Assembly: GCF_024594815.1 (NCBI RefSeq)
Contig: NZ_JANJOU010000025.1
Span: forward strand, 1 to 46,204
Length of the DNA: 46,204 nt
Reading direction: 5' to 3'
Source of the DNA: Roseomonas populi
GTDB taxonomy: Bacteria > Pseudomonadota > Alphaproteobacteria > Acetobacterales > Acetobacteraceae
Shown: piece after piece, positions 16,343 to 25,735 of the stretch
How positions within the stretch are numbered: position 1 is the stretch's first letter
Layout: each line of letters starts with the position of its first letter
Notes under the pieces: generated by a model
Database searches by the model: none
Told to the model about the DNA's origin: nothing
The model's input: only the letters and a program-made list of their open reading frames with translations
Made by a program: the position numbers and the translations under genes

Positions 16343-17983
16343 TTGAGTCACGCCAGCCTGCCGGGCACCCGCCCCCTGGATGCCCCCGCCACCCGCTTCG
16401 CTGCCCTGCGGCGGGAGATCACCTCGCCCAGCCTCTCCTTCCTGATGGAGGCGCATGACGGGCTCTCCGCCAAGATCGTGCAGGAGGCGGGGTTCCGCGG
16501 CGTCTGGGCCTCGGGCCTCACCACCTCCGCAGCCCTCGGCCTGCGCGACAGCAACGAGGCGTCCTGGACGCAGGTGCTGGAGGTGCTGGAGTACATGGCG
16601 GATGCCACCACCCTGCCCATCCTGGTGGATGGCGATACGGGGCACGGCAACTTCAACAATGTCCGCCGCTTCGTCCGCAAGCTCTGCGAGCGCGGCATCG
16701 CCGGCGTCTGCATCGAGGACAAGCTCTTCCCCAAGACCAACTCCTTCATCGGGGAGGCGCAGCCGCTGGCGGACGTGGACGAGTTCTGCGGCCGCATCAA
16801 GGCGGGCAAGGACAGCCAGACGGACGACGATTTCGTGCTGGTGGCCCGCGTGGAGGCGCTGATCTCCGGCCATTCCATGGAGGAGGCGCTGCGGCGCGCG
16901 GAGGCCTATCACGCGGCCGGCGCGGACGCGATCCTCATCCATTCCAAGAAGTCGAACGCGGACGAGATCTTTACCTTCGCGCAGCGCTGGGGCAACCGCG
17001 CGCCGCTGGTGATCGTGCCGACCATGTACTACGCGACGCCCACGGACCTGTACCGGCAGGCCGGCATCTCCACCATCATCTGGGCGAACCACCTGCTGCG
17101 CGCCTCCATGGCCGCGATGCGGGAGACGGCTTCGCGCATCCACGAGGATGAGTCCCTGATGCGCGTGGAGGGCAGCGTCGCCACCGTGAAGGACATCTTC
17201 CGGCTGATGGGCAATGCCGAGCTGGAGGAGGCGGAGCGCCGCTACCTGCCGAGCAAGCCCGCGCCTTCCGCCGTCGTCCTCGCGGCCGGTGGCGGCGGGC
17301 TGGAAGGGGTCGCCAGCGACGTGCCGAAGTGCATGGTGGACATCCGCGGCCAGTCCCTGCTGCAGCGGCTGGTCGGTACGCTGCGCGAGAGCGGCGTGCG
17401 CGACGTCTCCGTGGTGCGCGGCGAGCGCAAGGAGGCGGTGACGCTGCAAGGCGTGCGGATGGTGGACAACGACCGCCATGCCACGACGGGCGAGGCCATG
17501 TCGCTCGCCTGCGCGCGGGACGCGATCAAGGGCGAGACGGTGGTGGCCTATGGCGACGTGCTGTTCCGCCGCTACATCCTGGACAGCCTGCTGACGAGCC
17601 GCGCCGACGTGGTGGTGGCGGTGGACACGCTGGGCGCGCAGCCCCGGCCCGGGCACCGCGACCTCGTCACCGCCGACCGCCGCTTCTCCGGCGACTACCT
17701 GGACGACCGGCCCGCGCATCTCGTGCGGCTGGCCGCGGACGTCCCGGCGGCGGAGTGCCATGGCGAGTGGATGGGCCTGGCCCGCTTCACCGCGCGCGGC
17801 GCCGAGTGGCTGCGCGAGGAGATCGCGGCGATGGAGGCCGAGGGCGTGCTGGAGGGTGCGGACATGCCGCTTCTGCTCACCCGCCTCGCGGCGAAGCACC
17901 CGGTGCGCGTGAAGTACTTCAGCGGCCACTGGCTGGACGTGGACACCCTGACGGACCTGGCGGAAGCCCGTAACTTCACATGA
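16343..17983 (+). CDS. Phosphoenolpyruvate phosphomutase fused to a nucleotidyltransferase-like domain
   Basis: First step of phosphonate synthesis: PEP to phosphonopyruvate. The mutase domain (about 20-300) has the diagnostic [10 protein letters not shown] (EDK-x5-NS, 125-134) plus [10 protein letters not shown] and the [10 protein letters not shown] segment. A linker at about 300 leads to a C-terminal nucleotidyltransferase fold (about 309-546) with metal-site VAYGDVLF and Lys329 in SDVPKCMV. However, its nucleotide loop is [12 protein letters not shown], one residue shorter than usual and lacking the conserved Arg after GxG. This domain may be impaired or altered, which could explain why a second, intact nucleotidyltransferase is encoded next door. 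TTG 16343 is chosen (AAGG about 8 bases upstream); TTG 16304 is an alternative. The stop overlaps ppd (ATGA). Confidence 0.92.
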   Translation: MSHASLPGTRPLDAPATRFAALRREITSPSLSFLMEAHDGLSAKIVQEAGFRGVWASGLTTSAALGLRDSNEASWTQVLEVLEYMADATTLPILVDGDTGHGNFNNVRRFVRKLCERGIAGVCIEDKLFPKTNSFIGEAQPLADVDEFCGRIKAGKDSQTDDDFVLVARVEALISGHSMEEALRRAEAYHAAGADAILIHSKKSNADEIFTFAQRWGNRAPLVIVPTMYYATPTDLYRQAGISTIIWANHLLRASMAAMRETASRIHEDESLMRVEGSVATVKDIFRLMGNAELEEAERRYLPSKPAPSAVVLAAGGGGLEGVASDVPKCMVDIRGQSLLQRLVGTLRESGVRDVSVVRGERKEAVTLQGVRMVDNDRHATTGEAMSLACARDAIKGETVVAYGDVLFRRYILDSLLTSRADVVVAVDTLGAQPRPGHRDLVTADRRFSGDYLDDRPAHLVRLAADVPAAECHGEWMGLARFTARGAEWLREEIAAMEAEGVLEGADMPLLLTRLAAKHPVRVKYFSGHWLDVDTLTDLAEARNFT

Positions 17984-19116
17984 TCAAGGCTGACGACTTC
18001 ATCGAGGAAGCGGGGCGCGCCGGCTTCGACTTCTACACGGGCGTGCCCTGCAGCTTCCTGACGCCGCTCATCAACGGCGTGCTCTCCACGCCCGCGCTGA
18101 ACTACGTGGGCGCGGCGAGCGAGGGGGAGGCGGTGGCCATCGCCTCCGGCGCCTGGCTGGCCGGGCGGCGGACGGTGGTGATGTGCCAAAATTCCGGACT
18201 GGGGAACGCGGTGAACCCGCTGACCTCGCTCAACCATCCCTTCCGCATCCCCACCTTGTTCCTGACGACCTGGCGCGGCGAGCCGGGCATCCCCGACGAG
18301 CCGCAGCACGAGATCATGGGCCAGATCACCCAGGACCTGATTTCCCTGATGCGGCTGGAGCAGGCGCCCTTCCCGCAGGCCCGGCAGGCGCTGGGCCCGG
18401 CGCTGGACCACGCCGCCGCGCGCATGGAGGAAACGGGGCTGCCCTACGCCTTCGTCGTGCGAAAGGACGATGTGGAGGAGCGCGACCTGAATCAGACCCC
18501 GCGCGCCCTGCCGGTGCCCGGGCGACGCGAGGATTGCCCGGCCTCCGGTGAGCGGCCCGCCCGCGCGGCGGTGCTGGAGCGGTTCCTCTCGCTCGTGCCG
18601 GAGGACGCGGCGGTGATCGCCACCACCGGCAAGTGCGGGCGGGAGCTGTTCACGCTCGCCGACCGGAGGCAGCACCTTTATCAGGTCGGCTCCATGGGCG
18701 GGGCCAGCGGCATGGGCCTCGGCGTGGCGCTGAACACGGACAAGCCCGTGGTGGTGCTGGACGGCGACGGCGCGGCGCTGATGAAGCTTGGCACCTTCGC
18801 CACCATCGGTGCTTACGCGCCGAAGAAGCTGGTGCATTTGCTGCTCGACAATGGCGTGCATGACTCCACGGGCGGGCAGGCCACCGTCTCGCCTTCCGTG
18901 GACTTCGCGGCCATCGCGCTGGCCTGCGGCTACCGCTACGCGGCTTCCGCCTCCTCGCTGGACGGGTTTGAGGCCGCCTTCCGCGCGGCGCTGGCCGCTG
19001 GCGGGCCGGCGATGATCCATCTGCGGATCGCGCCGGGGTCCATGACCAAGCTGGGGCGCCCCACGGTGAAGCCGGCCGACGTGGCGCGGCGGTTCCGGGA
19101 CTTCGTCACCGCGTGA
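17980..19116 (+). CDS. Phosphonopyruvate decarboxylase
   Basis: A thiamine-diphosphate enzyme that decarboxylates phosphonopyruvate to phosphonoacetaldehyde, the step that pulls the unfavourable PepM reaction forward. The 378-residue length is normal. The N-terminal TPP Pyr-type domain contains [17 protein letters not shown] and [16 protein letters not shown] (the Glu activates the cofactor). The C-terminal domain has the [11 protein letters not shown] to [11 protein letters not shown] stretch, the GDG-N thiamine/magnesium motif, and [15 protein letters not shown]. It overlaps pepM by four bases and the next gene by four (GTGA), so the phosphonate genes are translated as a coupled set. Confidence 0.95.
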   Translation: MIKADDFIEEAGRAGFDFYTGVPCSFLTPLINGVLSTPALNYVGAASEGEAVAIASGAWLAGRRTVVMCQNSGLGNAVNPLTSLNHPFRIPTLFLTTWRGEPGIPDEPQHEIMGQITQDLISLMRLEQAPFPQARQALGPALDHAAARMEETGLPYAFVVRKDDVEERDLNQTPRALPVPGRREDCPASGERPARAAVLERFLSLVPEDAAVIATTGKCGRELFTLADRRQHLYQVGSMGGASGMGLGVALNTDKPVVVLDGDGAALMKLGTFATIGAYAPKKLVHLLLDNGVHDSTGGQATVSPSVDFAAIALACGYRYAASASSLDGFEAAFRAALAAGGPAMIHLRIAPGSMTKLGRPTVKPADVARRFRDFVTA

Positions 19117-20102
19117 TCCTTTCCACCGTCGTCAGCCTGCTCGTCGGCCTGTCCATCGCCGTCGCGCTGGTCGCCACCAATGATCCGCACGCAATCCTGC
19201 ACCTGATCCTGCAGACGGGCTGGTGGATGGCGGCGGTGCTGGCGCTGAACGTCGGGCAGATCTTCGCCTCCGGCCTCGGCTGGGGGCCGCTGATCGAGGA
19301 TCCCCGCCGCCCCGGCGTGATGGGGCTGGCCTTCCTGCGCTGGATCCGCGTTTCCACCAACGCCCTGCTGCCGATCGTGCAGGCGATGGGGGAGCTGATC
19401 CGGGCGCAGCTTCTGGTGCGGATGGGCGTGGCGAAGGTGAAAGTGATCGCCAGCCTCGCCATCGACCTTGGCACGGAGATGGCGTCGCAGATCGTCTTCT
19501 CCCTCATGGGGCTGGCGGCGCTGCTGTTGATCCCGCACGCGGCCGGCACCTCCGCCACCTTCTGGGCGGTGGCCGGCACGGCGATGGGCGCGGGAGTGAC
19601 GGGCTTTTTCATCGCCGCCCAGCGCTGGGGCCTGTTCAAGGTGGTGGAGAGCATGCTGCCGAAGCTGGCGGCGCGGGTGGGCTGGACGTCGCTCGGCGAG
19701 CTCTCCGGGCTGAACGACACGGTGCAGCACCTCTACGCCCAACCCGGGCGGCTCTGGCGCAGCGGGGGGTGGCACATGGTCTCCTGGCTGATCGGCGTGG
19801 TGGAGACCTGGGCGGCGATGCGGGCCGTGGGCATCGAGGCCGGGCTGGCGGAGGCGCTGGTGATCGAGAGCCTTGGCCAGGCGGTCCGCAGCGCCGGCTT
19901 CTTCATCCCCGGCGCGCTGGGCGTGCAGGAGGGCGGCTACGTGCTGATCTGCGCCCTCTTCGGCATCCCGCCGGATAAGGCGATCGCGCTGGTGCTGATC
20001 CGGCGGATCCGCGACATCATCCTCGGCGTGCCGGGCGTGATCGCCTGGCGCTGGAGCGTGGCGGGCGCGCGGCCCGCGGCCGAAGCAAGAGGCGCGACAT
20101 GA
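19113..20102 (+). CDS. HpnL-like integral membrane protein (lysylphosphatidylglycerol synthase flippase-domain family)
   Basis: A 329-residue multi-pass protein of the family that includes the flippase half of MprF and the hopanoid-locus protein HpnL. About eight hydrophobic segments are seen, starting at the very N-terminus ([20 protein letters not shown]). Family-type polar segments include ALLPIVQAMGELIRAQLL and the SAGFFIPGALGVQEGGYVL loop, the latter being the best match to the family signature. The gene overlaps ppd and phnW by four bases each, so it is embedded in the AEP operon. A likely role is moving an AEP lipid, or a hopanoid, across the inner membrane; this is inferred from fold and context. 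The GTG start is fixed by the overlap. Confidence 0.72.
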   Translation: MILSTVVSLLVGLSIAVALVATNDPHAILHLILQTGWWMAAVLALNVGQIFASGLGWGPLIEDPRRPGVMGLAFLRWIRVSTNALLPIVQAMGELIRAQLLVRMGVAKVKVIASLAIDLGTEMASQIVFSLMGLAALLLIPHAAGTSATFWAVAGTAMGAGVTGFFIAAQRWGLFKVVESMLPKLAARVGWTSLGELSGLNDTVQHLYAQPGRLWRSGGWHMVSWLIGVVETWAAMRAVGIEAGLAEALVIESLGQAVRSAGFFIPGALGVQEGGYVLICALFGIPPDKAIALVLIRRIRDIILGVPGVIAWRWSVAGARPAAEARGAT

Positions 20103-21184
20103 GCGACAGCCCCATCCTCCTGACCCCTGGGCCGCTGACCACCGCCATCGGCACCCGCCGCGCCATGCTGCGGGACTGGGGATCGCGCGATCCGGCCTTC
20201 ATCGCCCTCACGGCTGAACTGCGTGCCGGGCTTCTGCGCGTGGCGAAGGGGGAGGGGACGCATGTGGCCGTGCCGCTCCAGGGTTCCGGCACTTTCATCG
20301 TGGAGGCGGCGATCGCCACCCTGGTCGGGCCGCAGGACAAGCTTCTGGTGCTGATCAACGGCGCCTATGGCAAGCGGATGGTGACCATCGCCAAGCGGAT
20401 GGGCCGCGCGGTGGAGGCGCTGCGCTGGCCGGAGGATCGCCCAGTGGAGGCGGCCCGCGTGGCGGAGGCGCTGCGGGCCGATCCCGCCATCACCCATGTC
20501 GCGCTGGTGCATTGCGAGACGACGACGGGGCTTCTGAACCCGGTGGAGGAGGTGGCGGCCGCCGTCGCCGGGGCCGGTCGCGCTTTCCTGCTGGATGCGA
20601 TGAGCAGCTTTGGCGCTCTGCCACTGGATCTCTCGGCCACGCCCGTCACGGCCGTTCTCGCATCCTCCAACAAGTGCCTGGAGGGAGTGCCGGGGATCGG
20701 CTTCGCCCTCGTCACGCCCACGGCGCTGGAAGCGGCGGCTGGCCAGAGCCCCTCCCTCTCCTTCGACCTGCACGCCCAGTGGAAGGGCTTCGAGAAGGAC
20801 GGCCAGTGGCGCTTCACCCCGCCCGTGCAGGTGGTGGCGGCGCTGGTGGAGGCGCTGCGGGCCTTCGAGGCGGAGGGCGGGCAGCCCGCGCGTCTGGCGC
20901 GCTACGCGGACAACCTGCGGATCATGCTGGCGGGGATGCGCCGCCTGGGCTTCGATCTGTTCCTGGACGAGGCCCTGCAAGCCCCGATCATCGCCACCTT
21001 CCGCCTGCCGGAGAGCCTGGCCTTCCGCCCCTTCTACGACGCGCTGGCCGAGCGCGGCTTCCTCATCTACCCGGGCAAGCTGACGCAGGCCGAGACCTTC
21101 CGGATCGGCTGCATCGGCGCCCTCGCCCGCGCGGATTTCGAGCGGCTTCTGGCGGCGGTGGAAGAGGTGCTGGCCCCCGCCTGA
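20099..21184 (+). CDS. 2-aminoethylphosphonate:pyruvate aminotransferase (biosynthetic direction likely)
   Basis: A 361-residue PLP enzyme of the class V family that interconverts AEP plus pyruvate with phosphonoacetaldehyde plus alanine. The N-terminal LLTPGPLTTA, the phosphate-binding LQGSGTFIVEA, the cofactor Asp in FLLDAMSSFG and the Schiff-base Lys192 in ASSNKCLEGVPG are all present, with GCIG near the end. Because pepM and ppd are upstream and no phosphonatase (phnX) is seen, it should run toward AEP. It is the last gene of the + strand unit; its stop abuts the stop of the convergent CDP-alcohol phosphatidyltransferase gene with no base between. Confidence 0.93.
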   Translation: MSDSPILLTPGPLTTAIGTRRAMLRDWGSRDPAFIALTAELRAGLLRVAKGEGTHVAVPLQGSGTFIVEAAIATLVGPQDKLLVLINGAYGKRMVTIAKRMGRAVEALRWPEDRPVEAARVAEALRADPAITHVALVHCETTTGLLNPVEEVAAAVAGAGRAFLLDAMSSFGALPLDLSATPVTAVLASSNKCLEGVPGIGFALVTPTALEAAAGQSPSLSFDLHAQWKGFEKDGQWRFTPPVQVVAALVEALRAFEAEGGQPARLARYADNLRIMLAGMRRLGFDLFLDEALQAPIIATFRLPESLAFRPFYDALAERGFLIYPGKLTQAETFRIGCIGALARADFERLLAAVEEVLAPA

Positions 21185-21190
21185 TCAGGC
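21179..21190. other. 12-base palindrome holding two abutting stop codons
   Basis: GCCTGATCAGGC reads the same on both strands. The central TGATCA is the stop of phnW on the + strand and of the phosphatidyltransferase gene on the - strand. It may form a small stem at the mRNA 3' ends, but it is too short to call a terminator. Confidence 0.5.
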
Positions 21191-21775
21191 CCGCTGCTGC
21201 CGCGTGCCCGCCACGGCGAGGTAGAGGGCGGCGAGCGGTGTGATGATCGCCGCTGCCCAGAGCATCGGCACCGCAACCCCGACCCAGATGAAAACCGGTA
21301 CGAGCGCGAGCATGTCGTCCGGGTCGATAACGATGCCGGGTACGGGTTCCCAGCCCCGCAGCGTTCCGATCCGCAGGATGTGGAGTTGCCAGAAGATGGC
21401 GCCGATCGCGATCCCGGCCACCGTGCCCAGCACCGGCCCCGTGTTGCCGATGGCCTCCATCTGCCCCACCCCGATGCCGATGAAGGCGATGACGTTGGAG
21501 AGGCAGTCGCTGAGCAGGTCGTAGCGGTGCCCGGCCGGGCTGGTCTGGCCGGTGGAGCGGGCCAGTTCGCCGTCCGCCCGGTCCAGCAGCATGGAGAACA
21601 GGAAGATCCCCGCCCCGATCGCCTGCCAGGTGCCGGCGTCCAGCCCCAGCGCGACTGCGGCGGCAATGCCGCTGAACAGGCGCATGGTGGTGATGGCGTT
21701 CGGCGTGATCCCCGTGGGCGCGATCACCCGCACGGCCGGGCGGACGATCCGGTGGATGACGGTGTTGCTGCTCAC
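21185..21775 (-). CDS. CDP-alcohol phosphatidyltransferase, candidate AEP-lipid synthase
   Basis: A 196-residue, six-helix membrane enzyme that would displace CMP from a CDP-linked headgroup donor with an alcohol. The family motif D-x2-DG-x2-AR-x8-G-x3-D-x3-D is complete and exactly spaced: Asp65, Asp68, Gly69, Ala72-Arg73, Gly82, Asp86 and Asp90 (catalytic base). Hydrophobic segments flank it (about 33-60, 92-130, 155-190). With CDP-AEP predicted from the neighbouring genes, the product would be an AEP phosphonolipid if the acceptor is diacylglycerol or ceramide. A hopanoid alcohol is a less likely acceptor. GTG start at 21775 lies one base after the stop of the upstream diiron gene, so the two are coupled. 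Confidence 0.85.
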   Translation of the reverse strand: MSSNTVIHRIVRPAVRVIAPTGITPNAITTMRLFSGIAAAVALGLDAGTWQAIGAGIFLFSMLLDRADGELARSTGQTSPAGHRYDLLSDCLSNVIAFIGIGVGQMEAIGNTGPVLGTVAGIAIGAIFWQLHILRIGTLRGWEPVPGIVIDPDDMLALVPVFIWVGVAVPMLWAAAIITPLAALYLAVAGTRQQRA

Positions 21776-21776
21776 G

Positions 21777-22709
21777 TCACGCCGCGGCTGGCTTGGGGGT
21801 CTTCATGAAGCGTAGGGCGAGGCGCACGAAGAAGGGCACGGTGTTCGGCCGCAGTAGGCGCTTGTCGTAGCCCGAGAGGCGCCGGTCGTTCTCCGCCAGG
21901 CAGATGCCCATCAGCTCCGCCGGGCTCATGGAAATGCCGATGGAGTCCGAGTTCGCGGTGAAGTTCGTCTGGGAGGAGGAGCCTCCGAGGTCGCGCGCCA
22001 GCACGAAGCGGTCCCAGAGCAGCACGGCCCAAACGGCCGCGGTCTTCGCCAGGAAATAGGGCTTGCGCCACAGGGGCTGCTGCGCCCGCTTCCAGGCGGC
22101 CCAGTTCTGGAAGAAGAGGATGTGGCGGCTCTCCTCCTGGATCACCGGCTCGAAGGTGTCCACGAGATCGGGGGGGAAGAAGCCGGAGCGGCGGGCAGCC
22201 TCGAAAAGGCCGAAGGCGAAGAAGCTGTCGATGCACTCGGAATAGCCGGTGCGCATCCAGCCCCATTCCACGTCCTTGAAGCCCGTGTACTCGGGCTCCG
22301 GCTCCAGGACCACGCCATAGGCCTCGACGAGGTTGGACAGCACCTTCTTGTGGCGCGCCTCCTCGTCCGCATCCATCACCATCGCCCGGTTCAGCAGCGG
22401 GTCGGCGATGGTGCGGGCGTAGTCGTGCACGCGGAGAGAGGCGCGGCCCTCTGTCTGCACGGCGATATCCCAGATCGGCAGGCTGGTGAGGCGGGCATGG
22501 GCCTCGGCGTCCAGCTTCGGCCAGTCCAGCACGCGCGGCTTATAGGGGTTATGCGTCTCCAGCAGCATCCGCGCGAACATCCGCATGTGCGCGTCGCTGC
22601 CGATCCGCACCGGGCCGGGCTCGTCGAAGGTCCAGTGGCGGGCGGTGTGGTCGGCGGCGGCCACGGTGGGGCTGTCGAGAGGAACGGTCTCGGCAGGACT
22701 CGACGACAT
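21777..22709 (-). CDS. Ferritin-like diiron protein coupled to the CDP-alcohol phosphatidyltransferase gene
   Basis: A 310-residue protein I cannot name, but with a full set of diiron ligands in ferritin-like order: Glu87, then E117-x-x-H120 (DEEARH), Glu158, and E193-x-x-H196 (QEESRH). This pattern fits oxygen-activating diiron carboxylate proteins (hydroxylases, desaturases, oxygenases) more than iron storage, since the chain is long and a C-terminal region (about 205-245) has hydrophobic helices that may touch the membrane. It begins at ATG 22709 with a G-rich site 8-11 bases upstream and ends one base before the phosphatidyltransferase start. The close coupling suggests it modifies the phosphonate headgroup or its lipid acceptor. 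Iron ligands are seen; substrate is inference. Confidence 0.7.
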   Translation of the reverse strand: MSSSPAETVPLDSPTVAAADHTARHWTFDEPGPVRIGSDAHMRMFARMLLETHNPYKPRVLDWPKLDAEAHARLTSLPIWDIAVQTEGRASLRVHDYARTIADPLLNRAMVMDADEEARHKKVLSNLVEAYGVVLEPEPEYTGFKDVEWGWMRTGYSECIDSFFAFGLFEAARRSGFFPPDLVDTFEPVIQEESRHILFFQNWAAWKRAQQPLWRKPYFLAKTAAVWAVLLWDRFVLARDLGGSSSQTNFTANSDSIGISMSPAELMGICLAENDRRLSGYDKRLLRPNTVPFFVRLALRFMKTPKPAAA

Positions 22710-23039
22710 CGGAAAACCCCAGAAAAGACCCGGCGATCCTCAACCGGGACCGGGAATAATGGGCGCCTGGCCCAGGAACGCAACCCGCCCGGGGCGGGAA
22801 GCTGCCATGGCCGGGGGAAAGCCGTGCCGCCCCGCGCAACCCATGCGGGTGCTGCAGGGGCGGCGGAGCTTCCGTCCGTTCTGGAGGAGCTCCTCGATGG
22901 AACCGCATTCCCGGATGGTCCTACGCTCGCCGTACCGGGTAGCCGGAGGCGCAGCCCCTCGCGGCTTGATGGGCCGCTCTTTCTCACCTTCCGTTCGGAG
23001 GACCGGCCGCCAACACTCCTCCCTGAAGCGGATCTCCCG
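22710..23039. other. Non-coding stretch upstream of the diiron gene and ispH relic
   Basis: About 330 bases with no reading frame that looks coding. Candidate frames on both strands are rich in Arg/Pro/Ser with no family motif. It should hold the promoter for the leftward diiron-phosphatidyltransferase unit and possibly more decayed ispH sequence; I could not recognise any ispH N-terminal motif in it. Confidence 0.5.
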
Positions 23040-23364
23040 CGCGTGGCGGAATGTCGCAGCCGCTCCAATTCGATCGGCCCACGGGGGATTGGCCTTGAAC
23101 AAGGCCTGCCGAGGCACCTGATCGCGAATGCGGCGAGCTGGATCAGGTCCTGGCATCAGGGCCGGGACGGCGTGGCTGACCGTCGGCGCCTCCGCGCCGG
23201 GGGAGATGGTGCTGGACGTGCTGCCCGCGCTGCGCGGCCATGCGGGCGGCGCGGGAGCGGTGGAGGTTGCGGCGATGGACGGAATCCGGGAAAACATGGG
23301 GTTCCGCTTACCCCGTGAACTCCGGGCACCGTCCGACGCGACGATCGCCCAGCCAGCCGAATAA
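23040..23364 (+). pseudogene. ispH 3' relic (4-hydroxy-3-methylbut-2-enyl diphosphate reductase), frameshifted
   Basis: Two pieces of the IspH C-terminus lie in different frames. In one frame, RSRSNSIG followed by PRHLIANAASW (about 23052-23150) resembles the NSSNS-and-LI region. After a +1 shift near 23150-23175, LTVGASAPGEMVLDVLPALR and ENMGFRLPRELR match the end of IspH (TAGASAP and ENxxFxxPxELR). The frame ends at TAA 23362-23364, 13 bases before the hpnH start, so ispH once preceded hpnH directly. No N-terminal two-thirds, including the first iron-sulfur Cys region, can be found. IspH is essential for isoprenoids in most bacteria, so an intact copy is expected elsewhere. Confidence 0.72.
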
Positions 23365-23377
23365 GAGGAGCGCCGTT

Positions 23378-24592
<1,215 letters not shown>

Positions 24593-25445
24593 CGCCCGGA
24601 AGGCCCGCTCCGCCTCCCACCCCGTCCGGATCAGGGCGGGGAGCTGGAGGGGGTTGCGGGCCAGGGAGAGCAGCACGGCCGGCAGGTTCATCCCGCCATC
24701 GGGCCGCATGCCTACCCGCGCGGCGGGCGGCAGGCTGCGGTCCGCGCCGTCCGAGATGACGCGGGCGGCGGCGAAGGGTAGTCCGTGACGGTAGGCGACG
24801 CGGGCGGCGATGTGGGACTCCATGTCCACGGCCAGGGCACCGGTTTCCCGGTGCAGGGCTGCCTTATCGGCCGCTTCGGCCACCATGTGGTCCTGCCCAA
24901 GCACCCCGCCACGCCGGGCGCCGGGCAGGGTGGCCGCCAGGCGGGCCGACCAGGCGGCCTCGCCATCGACCACCCAGTCACCCGGCCGCAATCCTGGTTC
25001 CAGCGCGCCGGCAATGCCGATGCTGAGAATGCCGGCCATCCCGGGGACCAGCCGGTCGAGGTCCGCTTCCAGCCGCCCGGAAGCCCCGCCGCCCACGACG
25101 ACCCTGGTTCCGGAGCCGGCCAGGATGCGAGCTTCCCGCATCAGTCCCGTCGCGATGAGGATCGTCATGCCGGCAGCCCCGAAAACGCGCTGCGTAGCGC
25201 GGAAGGTCTAAAGGCGGAACGGCGGGACATCTGTAGGCCGCAAAAATTCAACCAATGCGAGAAAAGAAGTTCGGCGGATCGCGTAACGGATTTCGGAATT
25301 GGGTAATTGTTAATCTCTGGTTGTTAGGCTGTTTGCGCGGTTCGAAGATCAGGGCGCGCCATATAAAAGGACATTGCGGGATAGATACTTGCCCCGCCAT
25401 GATGCCGCTCATATCGAGAACTGAAACAGCATTCGCGCGGGCCAC

Positions 25446-25670
25446 ATGCAGCAGGACGAGTTCGGTTTTCTGGCGCTTGCCATCGCGGAAAGCCTGGCCA
25501 TGCTGGCCAGTTCCCGGGACCTTACGGCGCAGGGCGAGGTGCTTACGGCGCTGAGCGACCTGTCCGAACGGCTCCGCGCCACGAGCCCGCAGATGCTCCC
25601 GCGTCTCGAGGCCTTGATGTCCGCGGTCAGGCACGCCCCCCTTCCGGAGGCGCGGGACTTCATCGGGTAA
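25446..25670 (+). CDS. Small hypothetical protein, 74 residues
   Basis: A short helical protein (MQQDEFGFLALAIAESLAML at the start) with no signal peptide, cysteines or recognised domain. Third codon positions are strongly GC, as in true genes of the region, and the length is free of repeats. It stands alone between hpnG (-) and shc (-), with an AT-rich region upstream that could hold its promoter. I see no clear ribosome site. Function unknown. Confidence 0.5.
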   Translation: MQQDEFGFLALAIAESLAMLASSRDLTAQGEVLTALSDLSERLRATSPQMLPRLEALMSAVRHAPLPEARDFIG

Positions 25671-25735
25671 TCGCGCGGGCAGCGCTCGGCGTGGCGTCGG
25701 GAGTTTGGCGGAGGAGAGGGGCGCCCCACTCCTGC

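Noticed and set aside
22740-23297. A 185-residue frame on the - strand upstream of the diiron gene.
   Set aside because: Arg/Pro/Ala-rich without motifs; the + strand of the same stretch carries the ispH relic.
25255-25554. A 99-residue + strand frame overlapping the 74-residue small gene.
   Set aside because: Composition (Arg, Cys, Trp-rich) is that of an out-of-frame reading; the overlapping 74-residue frame has better third-position GC.
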